The notes beneath the pieces were generated by a model, which was not told the origin of the DNA, did no database searches, and saw only the letters and a program-made list of their open reading frames with translations. A stretch of 64,000 nucleotides of DNA from Bicyclus anynana (Eukaryota; Arthropoda; Insecta; Lepidoptera; Nymphalidae): assembly GCF_947172395.1 (NCBI RefSeq), contig NC_069087.1, positions 13,101,107 through 13,165,106 on the forward strand. Reading direction: 5' to 3'. Each line of letters begins with the position of its first letter. Position 1 is the first letter of the stretch. The translations under genes and the position numbers were made by a program. Below, piece after piece: positions 40,201 to 50,600 of this stretch.

Positions 40201-40689
40201 TTGACAGTGAGATACCGTCTGTTTATTAATATTAGTCTATGGGTTTCACATGTCCAAAGTCTCCTACTAATGAAGTTGACAGCTTGACAGGGGAACATAA
40301 ACATATTATAATATAGTTTATCTCTAGCGGTGGCCCGTGACGATGTCTTGTGGTATCTAAATTATTTGTAACTTCATTTTGAGACGATACCTACGAGTAC
40401 GATGGGAACCAGCTTTATATGTTAGAGAAATTATTATTTATCACTGTTTATGGTGATAAGAAAATTACTAACAAAAAAACTTTAATAATTAAAAAGAAAT
40501 CAAAATATGCGAAATATAAATAAAATATAAATGCGAAAGGTCATCATCACAAAATTTCGAAAACCGCTCGACATACAAGTACAAAGAAGATTTTTGGCAG
40601 AGATACAGCCCGACCCAGGACTCGAACCCAGGACCTCATGATCCGAACCCACAGGCCAGTGGATTAACGAGGCATTTAATATTAAGTGT

Positions 40690-40975
40690 ATGTACCTTAC
40701 GAGAGATATGATCTCTGCATCCGATTCCAGAGGGTGTGGGTTCGAATCCGGTCCGGGGTATGCACTTCCAACTTTTCAGTTGTGTGCATTTTAAGAAATT
40801 AAATATCACGTGTCTCAAACGGTGAAGGAAAACATCGTGAAGTAACCTTCACACCAAGTGTGTGAAGTCTGCCAATCCGTATTAAGCCAGCGTGGTGGAC
40901 TATTGGCCTAACCCCTCTCATTCTGAGAGGAGACTCGAGCTCAGCAGTGAGCCGAATATGGGTTGATAACGACGA
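40690..40975 (+). mobile_element. tRNA-derived SINE (family B)
   Basis: A tRNA-like B-box (GTGGGTTCGAATCCGG), a body with AGTTGTGTGCATTTTAAGAA, GTGAAGGAAAACATCGTGAA and TGGACTATTGGCCTAACCCC, and the 3' hairpin CTCTCATTCTGAGAGGAGAC ending in GAGCCGAATATGGGTTGATA. It is the most complete copy in the window. A separate minus-oriented tRNA-like stretch (40610-40670) precedes it. Confidence 0.7.
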
Positions 40976-41419
40976 TATGTACCTTCTTGAGACGAGGGCA
41001 ATGCCCCTTCTCCGGCCTCTACATCGCTATCTCACAGGTGGGCCCTTAACAAATTGTCCGATGATGATGATGTTAAGAATGTCTAGTAACCATGTTTAAC
41101 AATATCTTTTAAGCACAGTGTGGTCTAATCCTTATAAAACTTAGTATGCGAGGCGCGGTAGCATGGAAACAATTGGGGGTGAATTTATTATCACGTTGAT
41201 TCCACTTGTGTGGGAGTAAGTAAAGGTTAAAATTCTCATTATTAGACCTACAATGTACTTTTTTTTCATTATGATAATACAAATTATTACTTAAACCTAC
41301 GTTAAGTTAAAGCCCGAATGTGTGGTGATGGTGTCTGTCTGTCTGTGTTAGTATCTGTGTAATATACCTAACCTTCTCATAACTTTTTAGGGGCTTAAGC
41401 AATTTCAAAGCGTTTTGAA

Positions 41420-41490
41420 AGGGTTTCATAAAACTTTAATTTGTGCTTAATAACTTAGTAAGCACAAATCAAAGTTTTATATTAGAACTT
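41420..41490. repeat. Hairpin
   Basis: Arms ATAAAACTTTAATTTGTGCT and AGCACAAATCAAAGTTTTAT are near-perfect inverted repeats around a short loop. They lie in intergenic DNA. Confidence 0.45.
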
Positions 41491-41609
41491 TTTTAAGCAG
41501 CTGAATAGATCAATTCATAAACATTTTTCAGCACTTAAAGTCAGAAACCCTTGCTGCCCATTTTTGTCGTAACCTGTTGGCTGTTCATCATTCGTTCTTA
41601 AGATTGGAT

Positions 41610-42060
41610 GATCTTAAGAACGAATGAACAGTATCAGTCCACAGCTGGACATAAGTCTTTCCGAGAGCGCGCCACCACACACAATCCTCCGCCTTCCTCA
41701 TCCAGCCACTTCCATTACCTTCTTCATGTAGTCTGACTATCTGTCGAAAAAGAAGCTGGAGGGCGTCCTACGCTTGCTGGTACGTGGTGGTTGCTTGCTT
41801 CACTCCAGAACACATCTGCCCCAGTGGCCATCTGTTCTGCGACAAATATGGCACGCCCACTTCAGTTTGCTAATCCTAATGGCCTACGTCAATTAATTTC
41901 GTTCCGCATTTTGTCCTTCAGAGTGACTCCTAACATAGCCCTCTTCATAATTATCTCATTTTTCCGCTTCATTCGTGATCACAGGCAAGACGCACCCATT
42001 GAAGACAAATGTCTTCAGGCTTTGGCGTATTAATGATTTGAAGACTCGACGTAGTTTCCT
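41610..42060 (-). pseudogene. LINE ORF2 C-terminal remnant
   Basis: The minus strand reads, in broken frames, through a MLGVTLKDKMRNEIN-like motif and LKWACHICRRTDGHWG, the signature of non-LTR elements that end in a WAGHIARR-type tail. Several frameshifts are present. It lies in the intergenic region. Confidence 0.55.
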
Positions 42061-42149
42061 AAATGTTGCCAAAACCAAGCTGAATTCTTCTGATACTGTT
42101 ATCTTCGTCGTTCTTATGATAGGTACTGTTGTTTACAAATATACACATA

Positions 42150-42320
42150 GTAAACCTCAATAGCTCGACTGTAAGAGGTGTGGTGGTTCTCTGTTAGTCT
42201 ATTGTCGTATCCACTCCTAATACAGTCTTTCCCGACTAGTTGGGACGAATATGAATGGGATTATTGGTCATATTTAAAAGATAGTGCCCTATCTTTTCTT
42301 AAAAAACAAATTGAAAACAA
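42150..42320 (+). repeat. SINE family C, decayed copy
   Basis: CCTCAATAGCTCGACTGTAA, TCTATTGTCGTATCCACTCC and ATTGGTCATATTTAAAAG parallel the copy at 3530-3705. Part of the head is deleted. Confidence 0.55.
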
Positions 42321-42879
42321 GCGGTTTTTAATGACCTATTCCAAAATTTATATACGAGTATCTGTGCAAGTCTTGAATTTCCATATAATTATTTTCCTAA
42401 CGCGTCAAAATATGTAAGTTGATTTGTCCCAGAGATATCAAAAATCTCAGCAATGAATACTTATTGCTTGTACCTAATACGCTTTTCTAGTACAAATTCT
42501 GCTAATCGAAAAATCTAAACGAGTACAATTAGTATTAACAAAACGTATTAAGTAGGTACATGGAAATATCGACTCCTACTGTTATCGCCGCAGCGTCATT
42601 AGCATGCAAAGCGATGCCCCACGATAACTTCCCTGGGCGCCATTACAGACGCGACTCTGATATACATACATCACAAACATACATTTCAGTGCCTACATAA
42701 CGTTTCATTTGGCTGAAACTTATTACTACATACGTATACCATTCGATTGGATACGGGAATATAGCTCCCCCAAATTGACTTTCGTATTTACAGTACCAAT
42801 TTCTGGGTCTCATAAGTGCTTTGAGTGTGGAAGCTTTGCGAACGATTCGTAATATCGCGTTATCTAATGATGATTGAAG

Positions 42880-43108
42880 TATAACATCTATTCGGACAGT
42901 GTTATGTAGGCGGTGAAGTGGTACTGTGTGAATGGACGAGCTAGAGATCGATACAGCGGAGTGCGCAGGTCTCTCGGGCGAAGCACAGCTGGTGACTTTA
43001 CATCCTTCCGCTAAGAGCGATCTAACGCCGCGTCTCAGTGACTACCGAGCTACCTGAGTGATTTATTTCAACACGAAAATGTTCCGGTTTTGTTGGCGGC
43101 TCTAAACG
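42880..43108 (+). promoter_or_regulatory. Probable IA-2 promoter and first (leader) exon
   Basis: A GC-richer segment without repeats ends in CTCTAAACG|GTGCGTATTG, a plausible donor at 43109. It is the only leader-like segment I recognised upstream of the IA-2 coding start at 47617, whose exon has an acceptor (TTGTTCTAG) at 47611. I infer a non-coding first exon with an intron of about 4.5 kb. It carries a small ORF (next entry). Confidence 0.4.
42932..43057 (+). CDS. 41-codon upstream ORF, unknown
   Basis: ATG to TGA encoding MDELEIDTAECAGLSGEAQL and 21 further residues. It is acidic at the start with no signal peptide, membrane segment or recognised domain. It lies in the segment proposed as the IA-2 leader exon and could be a translational control uORF or chance. 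There is nothing else to support a gene. Confidence 0.3.
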   Translation: MDELEIDTAECAGLSGEAQLVTLHPSAKSDLTPRLSDYRAT

Positions 43109-44374
43109 GTGCGTATTGGACCTCTATAATCATAATTACACCATTAACTAACTACAAACACTCATCACACCCTAAGCTCGAGGGCAATATCAAATGTCGC
43201 ATCAATAAAATGTTGTGCCTTAAGTATTTGTTTGTAAACGAGTGCTTTTTTATACTTAGAATTTAGAATAAAACATGATAATTCACATTAATTATCATTC
43301 TACGCTTATTTGTCTATAGATTGAACAAAGCACAAAATGTAGCTAATCGTAATAACTCATTTGTTAAATTTTCAAAAATTATTAATCAAATTACAGGCGG
43401 CCTTAATTAGATGTTTAATTAAATTATTATTGGTATAAACGTCTGATTGCTCAAATACGTTTATCGGGAACATACAGGGAGATAAAACAGTTTTATGCCG
43501 AGTTCGGGCCGTTTGCGTGGGCAGGTACCTAAAGGGCACGAACGCCTACGTCACTAACAGTCGAACATAGCGAATTATAGATTTACGTGTATCTACTGGT
43601 AATATATAAACTTATATATCGGTAATTCATTTGGCTACGAGCAAAACTAAGATAGGATATCTTGGTTTTGCCCATCATTATACCAACGATGTTTTTACTC
43701 AGCCCCTGTAGCACACCGAGCTAAGTAAGATTATTGATATTTTGCGAGTCCTCCGTAGTGCAAGTTATAAATAGATTCTACGTAGGTGGATCTCATCCCA
43801 TCTTTTGCTGTGTGCCGGGTATTGTGTTCTACAGAGTCCACCGTGTATATAAACTGAATTCAAAACGATCATTTCAATTTGTAAATACAAGAAGGTACCT
43901 ACTTAAGTCTTAAAAACAAATGTACCTAAGCAAAAATATATTGTTGTGTAATGATTTTTGTAATGTGTAAATGTAAAAAATACGACATCACATATTTACT
44001 TAGGGCAGATTTTCAGCGGTTCAGAGATTTTCATAAATAACTTAACCTAACTTAATTACAATTCTTTTTATCTGCCTATCTAGTACGAGTATAGACAATT
44101 TAAAATGTTCTCTTCATTTCCTTATTTTTTTTCAACAAGTTAGCCTTTGACTGTGTTGACTCGCATGTAAAGTTACGGTGCAGTCCAAGAGTGATTAGAG
44201 GATCAGTTTTAAGCTACATTTTTACCGATTCCATAATAAGCTTACTGGAATAGACCTAAGGCAATTTAGAAGTGTCCAAATTAACCCTAACTCGAAAATA
44301 AATGCGCTTATAAATCAACGCCTACATAATTCACTCTGATGTTCCCAACCCAAGTTTTCGACCACGGCGGTAAA
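43109..44374. other. AT-rich intron or intergenic DNA
   Basis: No coding frame, repeat copy or hairpin was recognised. If the leader exon at 42880-43108 is real, this is the start of the first IA-2 intron. Confidence 0.4.
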
Positions 44375-44620
44375 TCTCATGTTGCGATTAACCATGGACG
44401 CAGGAGATATTATAGTGCACAAGTGTGTGCGCAAGCACAGGTGCACTCTTTATCTCCTCACTCTCATAGTCCGATGGGACGGCAGATCGACACGACCGGG
44501 TGAGAGATCAGGCGCAGGACCAACGAGCGACGGCTTTGCGTGCTCTCCGAGGCACGGGGGTGTACTAACACCGCCAACTTCCCAACTCCAGGCTATTGAT
44601 AATTTTCTTGTAAGAAAAAT
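44375..44620. repeat. Dispersed GC-rich repeat
   Basis: Includes CGGCAGATCGACACGACCGG, AGAGATCAGGCGCAGGACCA and a GAGGCACGGGGGTGT block that recurs at about 19787. The style is that of a widespread lepidopteran repeat. The class is not determined. Confidence 0.4.
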
Positions 44621-44782
44621 TGGCAATTGCACGTTGTAGAGTCAACATCTCCTGAGGAGTCTCCGGTTTTGGGGGTGAAACGTACGTAGATAGTGTTTTG
44701 TCGGACCTGGGTGACGTTGTCGCATGGGTTCGTCGGCTTTTCGTGGATGATAGCAAAATAAATAAATTATTATAATGTACTT

Positions 44783-44875
44783 TTTTTTGTTGGCCTGACC
44801 CGGGATTTGAACCCTAAAACTCATTGTCAGTAGCCTAACCAGCTTACCACGGGACCAATGATGCCTGCGCCATAA
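44783..44875 (-). repeat. tRNA-like SINE head
   Basis: The minus strand shows a tRNA-like cloverleaf half with a degenerate B-box (GGTTCAAATCCCGGG). No body follows. It is not a functional tRNA gene. Confidence 0.45.
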
Positions 44876-45129
44876 TAATATAGTCGATACATCAACGTTT
44901 TTCTCGCCAAAATATCTAATTAGACAGTAATGTGTACGACATTTTAAAAGTAAAGCTAAACGTTCAGTCTTATCATGATTGTGCTAATTTGAACTCGGGT
45001 GTTTTACCGTTGCTTAACGCATACCTTTAATGAGCTTAGTTCTTCACATAGCCTTGACTTTACTAGAGACAGTGTCCTAACAAACCTCAGTAGACTCGTT
45101 CCTAATCGAATGTCTCAGTTTATTAACTC

Positions 45130-45380
45130 ACGAAGCAAAAAGAGGGGTGTTATAAGTTTTACGTGTATGACGGTCTGTCAGTCTGTAGTACCACAGCTCC
45201 CGAATGGATGACGCGATTTAAATTTGGTTTTTTTTTTGTGTTAAAGGTGTCTTATGTACGAGTGTTTTTAGACATGTTTAATAAAAGTCGATTGAGCCGT
45301 TTAAAAAAATTAATGTCTGCAAATATACTCGAGTGAGTCTCAAATGAAAGCGCACTGAAAGAGAATTGATGACTAGATCG
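45130..45380 (+). repeat. Dispersed repeat (family D), second copy
   Basis: Same orientation as the copy at 7595-7930, sharing AAAGCGCACTGAAAGAGAAT and GTGTTTTTAGACATGT. The copies have diverged considerably. Confidence 0.6.
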
Positions 45381-45879
45381 AGAGTATAATTAAAAATTAA
45401 TAATTTGTAATTCATAAGACCTTCGGGGGTTTTTCAAAATTTTCAATTTTATGTATTGACTTTAATTATTTATATTTTCCATTTAAGTAACTACTTATTA
45501 GGCATATTTTCAGCTAAGTGCCAGAAAATATTGATTTAGTCATAATTTGATTTCAATTCTATCAAATCCGGCTGTACTCAGAGTACCGAATATTTAGTCC
45601 TTCAACTGAAATATTTAGTCCTTCAACTATTTTGACCAACCAACTGTTGATCCTACTGTTTACTTCGGGGTCGAAAGTGTGAAAGGTTATAAACTTGGGA
45701 AGTCTCGGCGAGACTTTTATTAGGTTTATACCTTCTAACTGAGTATTTTCTGAGTTAACAACTGTTTCTATTCTTTAGTCCGTGGTATTAGAGTGCTTTT
45801 GTGCTACGAGGATTAAAATAAGTAGTCTTTTAATGAGAAAAAATTAAAAAGCGATTGATTAACTACCCTACGTTGACAA

Positions 45880-46190
45880 GAGCCGTGACAACCTAGTAGA
45901 TATGACCTCTGCCTTCAATTCGGAGGGCATAGGTTTGAATCCAGGGCATGCACCTCCAACTTTTCAGTTACGTACATTTTAAGAAATTAAATATCTTAAA
46001 TTGTGAAGGAAAAACATCGTGAGAATTTTCTTAATCCTGTAGGCGTATGAAGTCTCCGCATCCGAAGTATCCGCAATCAGAAGTATCTGCATTGGGCTAG
46101 CGTGGTGGACTATTAGTCTAACCCCTCATTCTGAGAGGAGACTCGTACTACTCGTGAGCCGAACTTGGGTTGTTCTAAGACGATGTTGGC
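45880..46190 (+). mobile_element. SINE family B with an internal 3' duplication
   Basis: A head with CGTGACAACCTAGTAGATAT, the body CTCCAACTTTTCAGTTACGT and the 3' hairpin CTCATTCTGAGAGGAGACTC. Near 46050-46090 a CCGAAGTATCCGCA-type piece is duplicated. Confidence 0.6.
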
Positions 46191-46659
46191 ATTGGCACAG
46201 GATCAAAAATAATTTTGCGTGATGTAGAATGTAGATCGCGTCACTAGTACCCATAATTTGTTCACTCCTCATAAATTTTATCGATTAGTCAACAGAATAC
46301 CTTTCAACGACGTATGAACGTAATTAAGTACGAGTAAGTAGGTTACTTACAGGCTTATGTATATAGGGCAGTGACTGATTTAACGTTTTAACTACTGCAA
46401 ATGAAATTATTGTCATATTGCGATTTTTCTATATTATCAATAGGTATAGAGTACTCATAAAAAGTTTAAATATGGATCGGTTATATTTTATTCTCATTAG
46501 TCTATACCTAGTAAACTTTTAACTAAAAAAAATTATATTCCATTAGATTACATTACATTCTATGAACCTAATATTTTAAAATAATACGTACCTACCCACT
46601 ACAAAGTCTTTAAATAATGAAAAGCTGAGTTAGGTACATTTTAATCTCATCATCCTCAG

Positions 46660-46800
46660 CTTATTTTAACGACCACATATTATTTAATTATTTTAATTTT
46701 TTAATTAATTAATTTATTTTTTAAATTAATTAATTTAAAAAAATGTTTAAAAAAATAATTAATTTAAAAAAATTTAAAAAAAAGTTTTATATGTATATAC
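46660..46800. repeat. AT-only low-complexity block
   Basis: Runs of TTAATTAATTTA and AAAAAATTTAAAAAAA with almost no G or C. No other feature. Confidence 0.6.
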
Positions 46801-47099
46801 CTATTCAGTAGATATGACAAAAGTCTCTTACCTATCTATTTTTCATACCAATCCTTTTTATTTTTTTCTAGTTTACATTTTATTATTATAGGTTAAAGCT
46901 TCTCAGACGAAATAGATATTTAGTCTGAGCGTAGCATTGAAAAATAAGTATATAGAATACTTACATATAATAAAGTAAAAAATTGTTTGACGGATTAGCT
47001 AGTATTTTAGTAAAATTGTTTTTGTCCGTTTGTTGTAATACCTATAATACCTATTTACCTAGCAGTGGTAATGATCAAGTTCAAGGTCGATTTTTTTTT

Positions 47100-47590
47100 C
47101 CTGATTGTGTAAGTGCCGTAGGCTCCTTATGGGACCTCAGCGGCGTCACCGGGGGGTTTGGGCGACCGCAGAAGCATCGCCTGATGGGGCCCGAAGGCAG
47201 AAGCAAGTAGATGGGCGGAACGACTCTCTAAGGGCGTCTCCTCTGAGACTCGGGCCTCGACTTAGAGGGCCGTTCGGGAAGGGTGTTTTGACCTGAGTGT
47301 ATCAGTTCGGGCGCCCCCGAGATCGTGAGTTAAAAAGCCCACGTCTGCGTGACGTCAGATATCGGGGACCTCGTCTTCGCCGGCGAAGACGCTGTGTAGC
47401 TTGTGTTTGTGTTGCCTGGGAAGAATGGTCGTTTGTTATGTCATCGTCAGGATCGTAAAGGACGTTTTTTGGGCGTCTAGATCTACAATCAGCGTTGATA
47501 TCGGGGATGTAGCTGCAAGCCTCAACCACTAGTTGGTTGCGGTGGGTGGCGGCTCTCTCAAAATAAGTTTTCGAGAGCTGTTTCATATTT
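47100..47590 (-). pseudogene. Jockey-like LINE 3' end remnant beside IA-2 exon 1
   Basis: A minus frame (47586 down to 47302) reads LSKTYFERAATHRNQLVVEA, then RRPKNVLYDPDDDITN and an Arg-rich end, resembling the ORF2 C terminus of Jockey-type LINEs. A GC-rich untranslated part runs to about 47100. It is antisense and ends 25 bp upstream of the IA-2 exon 1 acceptor. The clade is a guess. Confidence 0.5.
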
Positions 47591-47611
47591 CAAGGTCGAC
47601 GCTTGTTCTAG

Positions 47612-47617
47612 ATGTAA
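47612..47617 (+). promoter_or_regulatory. Start-stop minimal uORF overlapping the IA-2 start region
   Basis: Directly after the TTGTTCTAG acceptor the exon begins ATGTAATGG. This is an ATG followed at once by TAA, whose last A is the A of the main ATG (47617). Such start-stop elements can stall ribosomes and tune initiation. If an upstream TTG extension or another promoter is used, the element would not apply. Confidence 0.4.
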
Positions 47618-50600
47618 TGGGCCGCATGTACGCGCGGGAGGCACTGTGGGCGCTGGCGCTGTTCTGCACGCTGGCGCCCTCGCACGCCGATGGAAACATA
47701 GGTAAACTTAGTGTTAATGACTTTCATCATCTACATAACATAGCAAACTGGCGGAAATGACACCGCCGCAGCGCTGGATAGCGAGGAATCCGCGCTACTG
47801 AACAAGTAAACTCGACTCATGCTTCAGACCCGAAAGAAAATAACCGGGGGAGCAAGGTTCAGCTTCAGCCACAGTTTCGGTTTCTGCTGTAGTTTCGGCT
47901 GTGTTCAGTCGTAAGTAACTGATACTAAGGCGAAACCTGTTACTTCGCCGAACCTTGACTGGAACCAAAACTGAAACCGTCGGTGGAACATTATAATATT
48001 GTAATATTGACAAAAGCAGCCGAAGCACTGAGATTGAAAAATAAGAAACAATGCTTATCGCATTTGCTACGGCGCGAGTAGCTTTCTTTCGCAACTCACA
48101 TGCTGCTCTCTGCCCTCTCTGCTGCTATCTCATAGCTATGGACAGCGCCGGCGCGAAGTAAATTTTAGAATGGAGCGAGATCCAATTATGGCGCCTCTCC
48201 TGTTTGCTCCTAATATTATACTAAGGACATTTGAAAAGTTTGTAGCCTAATGACCTATGGAGCTCAGTAACTGACGGCTCTACTAGTTGGGGCAGCTGCC
48301 CCCCCCCCCCCCCCCCTGCCCATAACTCGCTACGTCCATGCACAATAATATCCTTAAAAATATATCATTATAGGTAACCAACGTTTCTTTTTTTGCAGGA
48401 TGCTTGTTCAGCTCGTCCCTCTGCATTGAGGGAGTGGAGTGGTGTTATGATGGTAAGACAAGTCTTCTTCTCAGTGTCGTAGCTAGGTAACCAAGGGCCC
48501 TGGTGCAAATAAAAAAATAGGGCATGCATACGTGCATCTAAACTGGTTAGGTTTTATTGAGTTCGGTTCGTTCGCGATTTTCTGGTAAAGATTCGAGGGC
48601 CCCAGGAGCTTGAGGGACCCAGGGCATTGCACCGCCTAGTCCCTGGGTAGCTAAGTCATTGCAGTTTGGGTTTTCTATATTTAGGTACTTAATAAAAAAC
48701 TAAGTTCTGCTACCGCCTCTGTCTGTCTCTGTTTGTTCGCAATAAACTCTAAAACTACCATTCGAATTTTCATGCAGTTTTTACCAACAAATAAAATGAG
48801 TTTAAGTACATACTTTATCAAGGCATTTTGTAAATTGGTTGAAATATTTTGGGTGTAAAGCGAATAATAAATAATTGTTTAAAAGTCAGTTATTTGAGAT
48901 CCACGCGATTAAAGTTTATTTAATTTTTGATGAAAGATGATGTAATGAAATTGCCAATATTTTTTATATTTTCTAGACTATGCATTCGGGAAGTGCATTC
49001 CCGTCTACGAAAGTGACCCTGAAGAAGGGGCCCTTTATCGGTGAGTTTCATAGATTTTCATTATAAATGACCGTGTACCTTCTCGTACGTGAGGAAGTTT
49101 CGGTCAGCTATCAACTTTTTCGTTGTAAAAGCTTTTCAGCCACTCTGGAGCCTCTCAGGATAAGGAAAAAAACTGAACATTGCCATTTATTGACACATCA
49201 CAGGTTACTTAAAAAGTATCTATACGGACGTAGGAGTAAATAATGTAATTAATATCTACCCTCCGCAGTTTCACCCGCACAGTTCCCATTTTCATGAGAA
49301 TACATTGATAGACTGCGTTACTCACTGATAACGTAGCTTTCCATTGGCGAAAGACTTTTTAAAATGGTCCATTAGCTTCGTAGCCTATTCGTAACAAACA
49401 AACAAACAAATGAAAAATCAAATGTTACCTCTTTATAATTAGTTTTGCAGACTATATTTTCGGAAAAAGAGGGCCAAGCTTCATATCCCCTCTCCCCTCG
49501 TCCGTGCCTGGGACCTGCCAAGTACCTACGATTCAAAACGTTACACATAATTCTAAATTCAAAAGCATTTATTGAATGCGGCAGTACACGTACATTTTGT
49601 ATGAGGCACTTTGTTTTTTATTCTTTACAAGTTAGCCCTTGACTACAAACTCACCTGATGGTAAGTGATGATGCAGTCTAAGATGGAAGCGGGCTAACTT
49701 GTTAGGAGGAGGCTGAAAATCCACACCCCTTTCGGTTTCTACACGGCATCGTACCGGAACGCTAAATCGCTTGGCGGTACGTCTTTGCCGGTAGGGTGGT
49801 AAGTACCCACGGCCGGAGCCTCCCACCAGCCAGACCTGGACAAATTAAGAAAATCTCAATATGCCCAGCCGGGGATCGAACCCAGGACCTCCGTCTTGTA
49901 AATCGACCGCGCATACCACTGCGCCACGGAGGCCGTCAAAATTTTATGAGGCTTTGAGGAACAGTGCATGATCCGTGTCCCGTCCGGGCAAGTCTACTAA
50001 CCTTCACGACGCTCGTCTACTACACCACGGACTTTCGCAGTCTCTGCCCGCCCGGATACGGCCCTGTCTATTATAAATCATCCTTCGTAGATATGACATG
50101 AGCTCGTCCCAGCTGCAGTGGTTCGAACGGGAGCTGCAGCAGTTGGCGACGCGAGGCTACCGCTGGGAGCACGCATACACGCAGTGCGTGCTGCAGAGCA
50201 TGCTGTACGCGCTGCGGCGCCAGCTGTACGTATACCTTTATAGACCAAGAGCCAGCGACAGATAGACATTCGTCGTTTTATAAAATTTCGTCAGCTTATG
50301 CTCGTATAGACTACAAGCCCTTGAACAAAAATTACCTGTGAAATGAACCAACGGCATAGTGCTCAGAGTTATTTTCTGATATAGTAACAGCCTTCTAAGC
50401 GTTATTCATGTTGGTTCATTTCACATGTAATTTTAGTTCAAGGGCTTGTAGTCTAGTACTATAGGTGAGTACGGTAGCCAATAGGGTAGTTGACTTATAT
50501 CAAATTTAATATGAACAATATTAATTTCGTGTAGTACCTACATGGAATAAGAGTCCGAAATATATCGATATTAATTAATAAAGAAATGATTTCTTATAAA

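Noticed and set aside
47533..47616. Upstream in-frame extension of IA-2 from a TTG
   Set aside because: It would bury the signal peptide, runs through LINE-derived DNA and crosses a good splice acceptor at 47611. The ATG at 47617 gives a proper signal sequence.
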